Source: Clostridia bacterium
GTDB taxonomy: Bacteria > Bacillota > Clostridia > Oscillospirales > Acutalibacteraceae
Assembly (NCBI GenBank): GCA_030536195.1
Contig: JAUNQL010000007.1
Span: 1 to 17,524 of the forward strand
DNA: 17,524 nucleotides
Direction of reading: 5' to 3'
Shown: in pieces, positions 1 to 6,703 of the stretch
Layout of the letters: the number at the start of each line of letters is the position of its first letter
Position numbering within the stretch: position 1 is the first letter of the stretch
Position numbers and translations under genes: made by a program
Notes under the pieces: model-generated
What the model was told of the DNA's origin: nothing
What the model saw: the letters and a program-made list of their open reading frames with translations, nothing else
Databases searched by the model: none

Positions 1-4
1 AACT

Positions 5-24
5 GGGGTATTAGGCCTTTTTTT
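5..24 (+). terminator. Probable right half of an intrinsic terminator cut by the window start
   Basis: A GC-rich arm at 5-17 (ending in AGGCC) is followed directly by seven T residues at 18-24. This is how the second arm and T-tract of a plus-strand terminator look. The complementary first arm would lie just left of base 1, so it cannot be confirmed here. From 25 to 72 I see nothing convincing. Confidence 0.35.
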
Positions 25-72
25 AGTGTCTACTTTTTGTTGACAACTTCACAAACGGTGTCCCCTTTTATT

Positions 73-282
73 TTATACTTCTGTGTACTCCTTGGTATTC
101 TGCACTTTGTTCGCCTGCATTGCCTTGATGTTGAGCACTGTTGTTACGATAGTTGTGATAAAGTAACCAATGTCATCTACCTGGAGTCCAGTCAAGAGGT
201 CAACTGGTGAGATAAAGAGTGCTGCTGAGATGATTGCGAGTACGCCAAAAAGGTTCTTTTTTGTCTTATAATCGTTATTCAT
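73..282 (-). CDS. Small two-helix membrane protein, YkvA/DUF1232-like motif (69 aa)
   Basis: The 69-residue protein has two hydrophobic segments (about residues 11-31 and 36-52) joined by the short sequence ISPVDLLTGLQVDDIGYF. That linker resembles the PiDLiPD...GyiDD core of YkvA/DUF1232 membrane proteins, though the usual proline-aspartate after the leucine is missing. The start is supported by an AAGGAG site about 7 bases upstream. It is the last gene of a minus-strand unit after the DUF4230 gene and a 42-aa gene, and its first 8 bases overlap the end of the 42-aa gene, which suggests coupled translation. The tail is polar and probably cytoplasmic. Function is unknown; the family assignment is a motif-level guess. 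Confidence 0.7.
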   Translation of the reverse strand: MNNDYKTKKNLFGVLAIISAALFISPVDLLTGLQVDDIGYFITTIVTTVLNIKAMQANKVQNTKEYTEV

Positions 283-403
283 GGTTAATCTCCTTTTTTA
301 CATATGATTTATTTTTAACCTTAATTTTTTCTGAATATTCTGGGTTTTGTTCAACTTTTTCTATCAGCTTAATCAGTTTGATTCTCTTTTGAGGTGACAT
401 CAT
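275..403 (-). CDS. Overlooked 42-aa basic small protein
   Basis: An uninterrupted 42-codon frame begins ATGATG at 403. Its first ATG overlaps the TGA of the DUF4230 gene (ATGA arrangement), with an AGGTGG Shine-Dalgarno-like stretch just upstream. The frame runs to a TAA at 277-275 that lies inside the first codons of the following 69-aa gene. The product is lysine-rich and should form one charged helix (MMSPQKRIKLIKLIEKVEQ, then a basic tail with KVKNKSYVKKEIN). There is no signal peptide, Cys cluster or membrane segment. The overlaps at both ends and full use of the 117-base gap argue for a real, translationally coupled gene. I do not recognise a family. Alternatively it is just a spacer that keeps ribosomes moving to the next gene. 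Confidence 0.55.
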   Translation of the reverse strand: MMSPQKRIKLIKLIEKVEQNPEYSEKIKVKNKSYVKKEINHE

Positions 404-1032
404 CCCACCTCGAATTCTATTGTATAACCCTGCTTTTCAAAAGCCTGAAGGAGTCCCTTTACTGTGGTCTTGGCATTTTCTGTGGCCTCATCAAGGATGC
501 CATCTGAAACTGCCTTTTTCTCTTCACGCTCTTCTACCTTTACAAGATAATTTGTAACCTCATCGCTTGATACTGGATTGATGAACTTACTTCCAAGGCT
601 GTAGTCAACGCTGGACTCTACTGTATTTTCATTTATTTCACTAGAGATTACATACGCCTCTGGCAATGTGATTTTGATTGTCTTGTCATCAACCTTGGCC
701 TTGATATCGCCTGCGTTGATGCCAGCTTTTACTTCGCCTTCATACTTAATAGTTAATGTATGTGAGAAGTTAATGCCGAGATGCTTTTCTGGGTTATCTA
801 TCCTGTCACCCTGCTCGCTTTTGAATGTGCGCTTGACTGTCACGATTTCATCTAGTGGCAAGAGCGCATAGTCAAGATCCGCTTGGGTGACAACGTATTC
901 TGATGATTCTGTGGAGTTCTTAAATGTATCGACAAGAACCTTGCCACCGAGTAAGAACAAACCAAAGATACATACGCATGTGAGTGTAATTATCAAAAGG
1001 ACTGATAAAAAGATTTTAAGAATTTTTCCCAT
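400..1032 (-). CDS. DUF4230 family membrane-anchored protein (210 aa)
   Basis: The likely start is the internal ATG at 1032, preceded by GGAGGGG, rather than the farther in-frame start at 1122 that has no good site; this gives 210 residues. Residues 2-27 form a basic N-terminus plus one membrane helix (MGKILKIFLSVLLIITLTCV), placing the rest outside the membrane. The body matches the DUF4230 pattern: conserved beta segments around LTIKYEGEVKAGINAGDIKAK and TIKITLPEAYVISSEI, and a C-terminal helical region (about residues 165-205) ending in a short strand. The function of DUF4230 proteins is not established. It is the first gene of a three-gene unit with overlapping stops and starts. A bacterial cell-surface or envelope role is inference only. 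Confidence 0.8.
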   Translation of the reverse strand: MGKILKIFLSVLLIITLTCVCIFGLFLLGGKVLVDTFKNSTESSEYVVTQADLDYALLPLDEIVTVKRTFKSEQGDRIDNPEKHLGINFSHTLTIKYEGEVKAGINAGDIKAKVDDKTIKITLPEAYVISSEINENTVESSVDYSLGSKFINPVSSDEVTNYLVKVEEREEKKAVSDGILDEATENAKTTVKGLLQAFEKQGYTIEFEVG

Positions 1033-1055
1033 TTCAATCCCCTCCTTACACCTCC

Positions 1056-1084
1056 ATTTTATTTCACACCTGACGCACAATAAA
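1056..1084 (-). promoter_or_regulatory. Putative sigma-A promoter of the DUF4230 unit
   Basis: On the minus strand a TAAAAT -10 box (1061-1056) sits 17 bases after a weak TTTATT -35 (1084-1079), about 24 bases upstream of the chosen start at 1032. The -35 is poor, so this is tentative. Confidence 0.35.
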
Positions 1085-1113
1085 CGGATGCTTTGGAGTC
1101 TTGAAAATCTTAA

Positions 1114-1143
1114 TTGGTACATTTTGTGGGAATATGATATAAT
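1114..1143 (+). promoter_or_regulatory. Extended -10 sigma-A promoter of the XRE regulator gene
   Basis: TTGGTA (1114-1119), an 18-base spacer, then TGA-TATAAT with the extended -10 TG at 1135-1136 and TATAAT at 1138-1143. It lies 24 bases upstream of the ATG at 1168, leaving a leader of about 18 bases that contains the AGGAGG site. Confidence 0.7.
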
Positions 1144-1167
1144 TGTCTCAAATTAGGAGGCGCTATT

Positions 1168-1629
1168 ATGGGAAAACGCTCTATTAAGGAAAACAAAAGT
1201 GAATATCAACTAGCGAGGGAGAGTTTGGACCTGACAAGGGCCAAGGCTGCCGAGCTGCTTAATATGTCGGAGAGCAAAGTTGAAAAGATGGAGAACGGCC
1301 AGGTGCATCCAGACGACGTCCTCGTCATGGCGGAGGCATACAAGAAGCCGTCCCTTTGCAACTACTATTGCTCGAACGACTGTCCGATAGGACGTGAGTA
1401 TGTGCCAGAGGTCGAGGTCAAGGACCTCCCGACCGTGACACTCGAGATAATCTCACTCCTCGGCAAGCTCGAGGACGAGAAAGCGCGCCTCATCGACATC
1501 AGCGTCGACGGACAGATATCCGACGACGAGCGTGAGGATTTCCTCAAGATTCAGTCGGAACTTGAGAAGATGTCGCTCGCTGTCGATTCCCTGCGCGCTT
1601 GGGTTGACGAGAAACTTGCACAAGAATAA
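1168..1629 (+). CDS. XRE-type HTH regulator with Cys cluster and acidic helical tail (153 aa)
   Basis: Residues about 12-60 form an XRE/Cro-type helix-turn-helix (YQLARESLDLTRAKAAELL, then a recognition helix SESKVEKMENG). It is followed by a Cys-rich linker, CNYYCSNDCPIG, with three cysteines that might bind a metal or a cluster. The last 60-70 residues are acidic and helical with heptad-like leucines, suggesting dimerisation. An AGGAGG site lies 7-8 bases before the ATG. The gene is monocistronic, divergent from the DUF4230 unit, and ends in a shared bidirectional terminator. Codons in its 3' two thirds are visibly richer in G and C at the third position than the flanking genes, a hint of different origin. 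The regulated genes are unknown; autoregulation or control of the divergent unit is plausible but not shown. Confidence 0.8.
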   Translation: MGKRSIKENKSEYQLARESLDLTRAKAAELLNMSESKVEKMENGQVHPDDVLVMAEAYKKPSLCNYYCSNDCPIGREYVPEVEVKDLPTVTLEIISLLGKLEDEKARLIDISVDGQISDDEREDFLKIQSELEKMSLAVDSLRAWVDEKLAQE

Positions 1630-1634
1630 AAAAT

Positions 1635-1669
1635 CCCGCTTCAGTGAAAACTGAAGCGGGTTCTTTTTA
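1635..1669. terminator. Bidirectional intrinsic terminator
   Basis: An 11-bp perfect stem (1635-1645 with 1650-1660) is closed by a GAAA tetraloop, with a T-rich run after it (1661-1668) and an A-rich run before it (1628-1633). It can stop transcription from the XRE regulator gene (plus) and from the acyl-CoA synthetase gene (minus). Confidence 0.9.
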
Positions 1670-3967
1670 TTAAAGTTGTGAGCGGATAATCTTGCCTGAA
1701 GTTGTCTTTGGAAGTTCATCCTTAAATACAACGATACGTGGATACTTGTAAGGTGCAGTCTTCTGCTTAACGTACTGCTGAATCTCTTTCTTGAGCTCCT
1801 CAGTAGGCTCAGTACCCTTAACAAGTACGATGGATGCCTTAACAACTTGACCACGTACGTCATCAGGTGCAGCGGACACGCCACACTCAAGTACGTATGG
1901 AAGTTCCATGATAACGTTTTCAATCTCAAATGGTCCGATACGATAACCTGATGACTTGATAACGTCATCGGCACGACCAACATACCAGAAGAAGCCATCC
2001 TCGTCCTTCCAAGCGAGGTCGCCTGTATGGTAGTAACCGTCGTGCCAGCACTCTGCTGACTTGTCTGGGCCACGGTAGTAGCACATGAAGAGTCCGCAAG
2101 GAGCACCGTCACTTACCTTAACACAGATTTCACCAGATTCGCCTGGCTCAACCTCGTTGCCATCTGGATCAAGAAGGTGTACGTCATAGATTGGAACTGG
2201 CTTACCCATTGAGCCAATCTTATGTGGTGCACCAACAAGGTTACCAATCATAAGTGTGCCCTCTGACTGGCCAAAGCCCTCCATTACTGAGAGGCCTGTA
2301 AGCTTCTTGAGCTGTTTGAATACCTCTGGGTTGAGTGCTTCACCAGCGAGTGTTGCATGTTCAACTGATGACAAATCGTACTTGGTTAAGTCCTCTTTAA
2401 TCATCATACGATACATTGTTGGTGGTGCACAGAATGTTGTGATGTGGTACTTGGCAAAGAGAGGAAGAATATCATCAGCATGGAATCTGTCAAAGTCATA
2501 AACGAATGTTGCTGCTTCGCAGAACCACTGACCATAGAGCTTACCCCAAAGGGCCTTTGCCCAACCAGTATCAGAAATTGTAAGGTGTAAACCATCAGGG
2601 TCAACACAGTGCCAATACTTAGCAGTGATGAAGTGACCGAGTGGATATTTATAGCTGTGGAGAGCCATCTTAGGATAACCAGATGTGCCTGATGTAAAGA
2701 ACATAAGCATAGGGTCATCGCCCTTTGGTGAATCCTTCTTGCGCTTCCACTCATTTGAGAAGAGCTTCCACTCCTTGTCAAAATCATGCCAACCGTCTTT
2801 TGCGCCGTTTGTCATAATCTTGAGCTCAAGGGATGGTGATTTCTCTGCTGCTAAATCAACCTGGTCTGATACATCACCATCGGATGTACAGATGATAGCT
2901 TTAACGTCAGCAGCATTGAAACGATATTCAAAGTCATGGTCCTTAAGCTGGTTTGTTGCAGGGATTGCAATAGCACCAATCTTGTGAAGACCAAGGATTG
3001 CTGGCCAGAACTGATAGTTACGCTTGAGTACAAGCATAACCTTGTCGAAACGCTTGATACCAAGGGAAGTGAAGTAGTTCGCAGCCTTGTTTGAGAGTTC
3101 CATCATATCCTTGAATGTGAAACGCTGTTCGTTCTTGTCAACATCAAGGTGAAGCATTGCGAGTTTGTCTGGCTTGGTGCGACCAAGCTCATCAACTACG
3201 TCAAATGCAAAGTTAAAGTTTTCAGCGTTCTTAAACTCAACCTTAACTGGAGTCTTGTTTTCATTCTTTTCAACTGAAACCCACTTCTTGTATACACGGG
3301 CTGTCTGCTCTGCGCCGAGGCGCTTTGGCTGTTCACCGATTTCTGTTGCAGCTGGACGAAGCTCTGGGATTGGCTCACCTGATGGGTTGAGTACGATAGC
3401 GTAGAAAATGCAGTCCTGCTTTTCTACTGCAATCATACCGTGAGGTGTGCTTGAATCGTAGTAGAGCGAGTCACCAGCGTGAAGTACCTCAAAGTGATCA
3501 CCAACCTGAACCTTGAGTGCACCGCTTAAAACGATGTCGAGCTCCTGGCCCTTGTGGGTTGTGAGTTCTATTGGTTTATTCTGAGCTTCCTCTGAATATG
3601 TTGCTTCAACATAGAGAGGTTCAGAAATTCTATTCTTGAATGCTGCGGCCAAGTTGTAGTAGGTCATACCATGAGCCTTCTCTATTCTTTGGCCTTCGCC
3701 CTTTTTAGTGAATACGAGTTTTGCAAGTGTTGGAGACTCACCTTCGATAAGGTCAGTAACGTCGACGCCAAAGCTCTGCGCACAACGATAGAGGAACGCA
3801 AAGTTTAAGTCGCGCTGACCAGCTTCACAAGCGATGTACTCTGCCTCATCGATACCAGTCTGCTCTGCCATATAGGCAGTTGTGTAACCTTCGATTTCGC
3901 GAAGTTCACGAATACGACTGGCCATCTCCAAGATTTTCAAATCTAGGGCCTTTTCTGTGTTAGACAT
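1670..3967 (-). CDS. XRE-HTH / cupin / AMP-forming acyl-CoA synthetase fusion (765 aa)
   Basis: Three domains are visible. Residues about 10-75 are an XRE-type helix-turn-helix. Residues about 115-195 are a cupin barrel with candidate metal ligands H138, E142 and H176. Residues about 245-765 are a complete ANL adenylating enzyme of the acetyl/medium-chain acyl-CoA synthetase type. The enzyme part has the P-loop FTSGTSGYPK (424-433), GFGQSEG (564-570), YHTGD (646-650), the hinge GRADDVIKSSGYR (664-676) and the acyl-adenylate lysine K759 in TTSGK. It should activate a carboxylic acid with ATP and join it to CoA; the acid cannot be read from sequence. The first 200 residues match the usual layout and size of stand-alone XRE-cupin repressors, so this looks like a regulator fused to an enzyme. 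It is monocistronic behind a T-box leader. The start is supported by an AGAGG site about 8 bases upstream. Confidence 0.93.
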   Translation of the reverse strand: MSNTEKALDLKILEMASRIRELREIEGYTTAYMAEQTGIDEAEYIACEAGQRDLNFAFLYRCAQSFGVDVTDLIEGESPTLAKLVFTKKGEGQRIEKAHGMTYYNLAAAFKNRISEPLYVEATYSEEAQNKPIELTTHKGQELDIVLSGALKVQVGDHFEVLHAGDSLYYDSSTPHGMIAVEKQDCIFYAIVLNPSGEPIPELRPAATEIGEQPKRLGAEQTARVYKKWVSVEKNENKTPVKVEFKNAENFNFAFDVVDELGRTKPDKLAMLHLDVDKNEQRFTFKDMMELSNKAANYFTSLGIKRFDKVMLVLKRNYQFWPAILGLHKIGAIAIPATNQLKDHDFEYRFNAADVKAIICTSDGDVSDQVDLAAEKSPSLELKIMTNGAKDGWHDFDKEWKLFSNEWKRKKDSPKGDDPMLMFFTSGTSGYPKMALHSYKYPLGHFITAKYWHCVDPDGLHLTISDTGWAKALWGKLYGQWFCEAATFVYDFDRFHADDILPLFAKYHITTFCAPPTMYRMMIKEDLTKYDLSSVEHATLAGEALNPEVFKQLKKLTGLSVMEGFGQSEGTLMIGNLVGAPHKIGSMGKPVPIYDVHLLDPDGNEVEPGESGEICVKVSDGAPCGLFMCYYRGPDKSAECWHDGYYHTGDLAWKDEDGFFWYVGRADDVIKSSGYRIGPFEIENVIMELPYVLECGVSAAPDDVRGQVVKASIVLVKGTEPTEELKKEIQQYVKQKTAPYKYPRIVVFKDELPKTTSGKIIRSQL

Positions 3968-4000
3968 AATTAATACCTCTTTCCCACGGCTTCAAAGGAC

Positions 4001-4037
4001 AATAAAAGTCCCAAGAATGCCGTCGCATTCTTGGGAC
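4001..4037 (-). terminator. T-box regulated intrinsic terminator
   Basis: A perfect 13-bp stem (4037-4025 with 4020-4008) and GACG loop is followed by TTTTATT on the minus strand. Bases 4035-4031 (CCCAA) are shared with the antiterminator. Confidence 0.95.
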
Positions 4038-4270
4038 GATAATTCATACCGCGGTACCACCCAAATTGCCGTTTTCACGACCACTTTCAGACTCTGACAA
4101 GTCCTAATGCACTTACGTAGCCTACACGAGTGGGTTCTACTCGAATAATCTTTCTTCCCACCAGCTCAGGAGCTACAAACAAAGGTTATCGCTTCTAGCT
4201 CACACCAACCGCTAGTTCTCTCGAAAGCAAGTGTTCCTTTGCACTCTCCGTCAAAGCTTTTAATTAGTAT
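4001..4270 (-). promoter_or_regulatory. T-box riboswitch (tRNA-sensing leader)
   Basis: Read on the minus strand this leader has the parts of a transcriptional T-box. Stem I has a kink-turn-like GAC/UGA base (near 4252-4250 and 4168-4166), a GGAG/CUCC helix (4249-4246, 4172-4169), an AGUG strand opposite the specifier loop, a CAAAGG/CCUUUG helix (4241-4236, 4185-4180), the AGAGA bulge (4221-4217) and a GGUUGGUG apical loop (4210-4203). The hallmark T-box sequence AATTTGGGTGGTACCGCGG is at 4067-4049, with the tRNA-acceptor bulge UGGUACC at 4059-4053. It is followed by a 13-bp terminator whose first arm can instead pair with UUGGG to form the antiterminator. Uncharged tRNA should permit readthrough into the HTH-cupin-acyl-CoA synthetase gene. 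The bulge base U predicts a tRNA with discriminator A; the most likely specifier is GUA at 4176-4174. Confidence 0.95.
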
Positions 4271-4276
4271 GTAAAG

Positions 4277-4305
4277 TTTATACACCGAAAAACTACTTAT
4301 GTCAA
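4277..4305 (-). promoter_or_regulatory. Sigma-A promoter of the T-box transcript
   Basis: A consensus TTGACA (4305-4300), 17-base spacer and TATAAA (4282-4277) predict a start near 4270, just before Stem I. The -35 box contains the TGA stop codon (4304-4302) of the upstream histidine kinase gene, so the two genes are packed without any spare base. Confidence 0.88.
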
Positions 4306-6602
4306 GATTTTTTTGTAAATTCAGAGACTGTAGCAACAAGTTTTGCTGGGTCAACTGGCTTTGCAATAAATCCATCCATACCAGAATCGAGTGCCTTCTT
4401 CTTATCCTCGTCAAAAGCATTCGCTGTCATCGCAACGATTGGGATGTCACGAAGCCCCTTGTGTTCAAGATTACGGATAAGTTTAGTTGCCTCATAACCA
4501 TCGAGTTTTGGCATCTGAATATCCATGAGGATGAGGTCAAAGTCACCTGGGTCTGAAAGCTTAATCTTGTCAACTGCCTCCAAGCCGTCGCAGGCAATAT
4601 CTACGATTACGCCCTGCTCCTCGAGGAGTTCTGTCGCAATCTCTCTGTTGAGTTCGTTGTCCTCAACAACGAGAATGCGCTTATCACGAAGATCAAATGC
4701 TGGTTCATAAGAAGTGTCTTCAAGTGGACCATCAACGCTTTCATCCATTGCACGGATGCGAAGCTTAAAGCGCATAATAACCTTGGTACCAATGCCAAGT
4801 TCTGACTCGATTTCAATAGAGCCTTCCATCATATCAATAAGGCGCTTTGTGATGGACATACCGAGGCCCGCTCCTTCAACGCCAGATATTGTTGCAGAGC
4901 GTTCGCGCTCGAAGCTTTCAAATATATGCTTGAGGAAGTCCTCGCTCATGCCAATACCATTGTCCTCACAGACAACAACATAATTGGCATAGCCGACATC
5001 CCTAGATGGTTTCTCAGAAATAGTAACAGCAACCTTGCCACCTGGGTTGGTGTACTTAAGAGCATTACCAACGATGTTAAGTGTAATCTGGTCAAGGTGC
5101 AAGATGTCCGCAAAGATGTACTCGTGCTCGATGTCCTTGTAGTCGACAGTAAGTTCGATGTTGCGGCTCTCGGCGAGTGAGGATGTCATGGTAAGGATTG
5201 CATCTCCACAGCCGTGGATTGTTGCATCCGTCTCCTCTATTGTAACCTTACCTGACTCGATACGAGCCATATCAAGCACATCGTTGATGAGCTTGAGTAG
5301 GTGCTGGCTTGAAACTTCAACCTTGGAAAGGTAATCATCAGTTGCCTCTGGATCGGTCTTAATCTTCTTTCTAGCAAGGTTAGTAAAGCCCAAAATCGCA
5401 TTCATCGGAGTACGGATATCATGCGACATATTGAAAAGGAACGTTGACTTTGCATTGTTAGCAGATTCAGCGCGTGAACGTGCTTCCTCAAGAAGCAAGT
5501 TGCGTTGCATCTCGTAACGAGTTTTCTCGTCTACGTTTTGGAAAGCTAAAACGCAGAGCTGAGTCTCATAGAAGTCATAGTTTGCAACAACCTTGGTTCG
5601 ATAGAACTCGACGCCTCTTTCTGTCTTGATACGTGAGTCAATATATGTCTGACAGTTTTCCTCAAGTTCACGCTTTAAGTGATGGATTGAAAGTGCATTG
5701 TAAAATGCCTCCCTATCCTCCTCAACAACGTATGTCTCAGCAATACGCATTACACGCTCAGTAAATGAATTAGTCGAACCTCCGAACACATCATCAAGTG
5801 AACGAGTTAAGAATCCACGTCTATAGTCAGTAACCTTACCATCGGAGAGGTCAACCATCAGGATGTCCTCGTAGTTATATGTGATTGATGAAATAACAGA
5901 CTTTTGATTTTCGCTACGCTTGGTCAAAATCGAAATATATACATAGATAATACCGACTGTACAGCCAACGCCAACTGTAGGTACACCAGGCATAAAGAAC
6001 TGGACTATCATACATGTGATTGGTGCGAGTGCGAAAAGTGCGAGCGCCATATCGCGTTCCTTGTTAGATACAACCTTTTCTCTCCTCGCTTGAGCAAACG
6101 AGCGGCCCGATGCAAAAACAATGTAAGCAAAGGTAATAAGTGGCTGTAAGAAATAGAGAGGTCCTCTGTGGTAAGTGTTATTCGCATCGATGTAGAAGAT
6201 AAATTTATCACTAATGAAAGCTGCGAATGATAACAAAACAAGTGCTACGATTGGGATTGCAAATATAATCTTCTTTGCACGTGTGTTATAGAAATTTGTT
6301 ACCATCATTCTCTCGGAATATCTAGACCAGATATAAGCCGTGGTTCCAGAAAATGAGAAAAACAAGGCGTTAAGCAAGATGTTAACACCTATAGGGGTGC
6401 TAGGATCACCCTCGACAAATGTCCACATAAAATCAGTCATTAAGAATGCTATCTCTGATAGGATAAGAGGTGTCATCTTAAACTTTGACATGCCACCTTC
6501 GCTCTTCCAGCCAAGGAGCATCAGGACAAACATTATAAAGATACAAGTCGCATTTATGAGTGCATATAAAACTAATCCGTCAACTACTAAAGTATCGCTC
6601 AC
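4302..6602 (-). CDS. Membrane-bound hybrid sensor histidine kinase with C-terminal receiver (766 aa)
   Basis: I choose the GTG at 6602 (GTGAGG site 8-9 bases upstream, promoter just before it); an in-frame ATG at 6677 would sit inside the upstream terminator. Residues about 8-230 hold six or seven membrane helices. A PAS-like region (about 235-360) and a short coiled linker follow. HisKA carries the H-box FNMSHDIRTPMNAILGF with phospho-acceptor H394. The ATPase domain has an N-box (about 505-518), DNGIGM and GAGLGMSI. The receiver (about 641-760) has acidic pocket EDN, phospho-acceptor D694 in LILMDIQMP and K748. Intramolecular His-to-Asp transfer is expected. No output domain or separate response regulator lies nearby, so the signal and output are unknown. 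It is monocistronic, and its stop codon overlaps the promoter of the next gene. Confidence 0.93.
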   Translation of the reverse strand: MSDTLVVDGLVLYALINATCIFIMFVLMLLGWKSEGGMSKFKMTPLILSEIAFLMTDFMWTFVEGDPSTPIGVNILLNALFFSFSGTTAYIWSRYSERMMVTNFYNTRAKKIIFAIPIVALVLLSFAAFISDKFIFYIDANNTYHRGPLYFLQPLITFAYIVFASGRSFAQARREKVVSNKERDMALALFALAPITCMIVQFFMPGVPTVGVGCTVGIIYVYISILTKRSENQKSVISSITYNYEDILMVDLSDGKVTDYRRGFLTRSLDDVFGGSTNSFTERVMRIAETYVVEEDREAFYNALSIHHLKRELEENCQTYIDSRIKTERGVEFYRTKVVANYDFYETQLCVLAFQNVDEKTRYEMQRNLLLEEARSRAESANNAKSTFLFNMSHDIRTPMNAILGFTNLARKKIKTDPEATDDYLSKVEVSSQHLLKLINDVLDMARIESGKVTIEETDATIHGCGDAILTMTSSLAESRNIELTVDYKDIEHEYIFADILHLDQITLNIVGNALKYTNPGGKVAVTISEKPSRDVGYANYVVVCEDNGIGMSEDFLKHIFESFERERSATISGVEGAGLGMSITKRLIDMMEGSIEIESELGIGTKVIMRFKLRIRAMDESVDGPLEDTSYEPAFDLRDKRILVVEDNELNREIATELLEEQGVIVDIACDGLEAVDKIKLSDPGDFDLILMDIQMPKLDGYEATKLIRNLEHKGLRDIPIVAMTANAFDEDKKKALDSGMDGFIAKPVDPAKLVATVSEFTKKS

Positions 6603-6626
6603 AAAAATCGCCTCACTTTCCATCTT

Positions 6627-6654
6627 TTTATATTTTATCATACAACTATGTAAA
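6627..6654 (-). promoter_or_regulatory. Promoter of the histidine kinase gene
   Basis: On the minus strand TTTACA (6654-6649), a 16-base spacer and TATAAA (6632-6627) lie directly upstream of the GTGAGG site and GTG start. The predicted leader is only about 15-20 bases. Confidence 0.55.
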
Positions 6655-6660
6655 ATAGCA

Positions 6661-6690
6661 TTATAAAAGCCTCCCAAAAATGGGAGGCTT
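6661..6690 (-). terminator. Intrinsic terminator of the DUF4349-sigma-anti-sigma operon
   Basis: A 10-bp perfect stem (6690-6681 with 6676-6667) and four-base loop is followed on the minus strand by a TTATAA tail. It separates the anti-sigma gene from the histidine kinase gene. Confidence 0.85.
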
Positions 6691-6703
6691 TCTTTGGTTA
6701 CTT

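Noticed and set aside
1453..2112. 219-codon minus-strand frame crossing the terminator and two genes
   Set aside because: It runs through the bidirectional terminator and overlaps well-supported genes on both strands; the translation is Ser/Leu/Arg-rich shadow sequence.
4186..4196. T-box specifier read as GCG (Ala), GAU (Asp) or AAC (Asn) in the upper internal loop
   Set aside because: This loop lies above the CAAAGG/CCUUUG helix, not next to the GGAG/CUCC helix where the specifier loop is expected. Asp and Asn also disagree with the UGGU bulge, which calls for discriminator A.
6603..6677. Upstream extension of the histidine kinase to an ATG at 6677
   Set aside because: The added codons lie in the preceding terminator and in the kinase promoter; the GTG at 6602 has a proper ribosome site.
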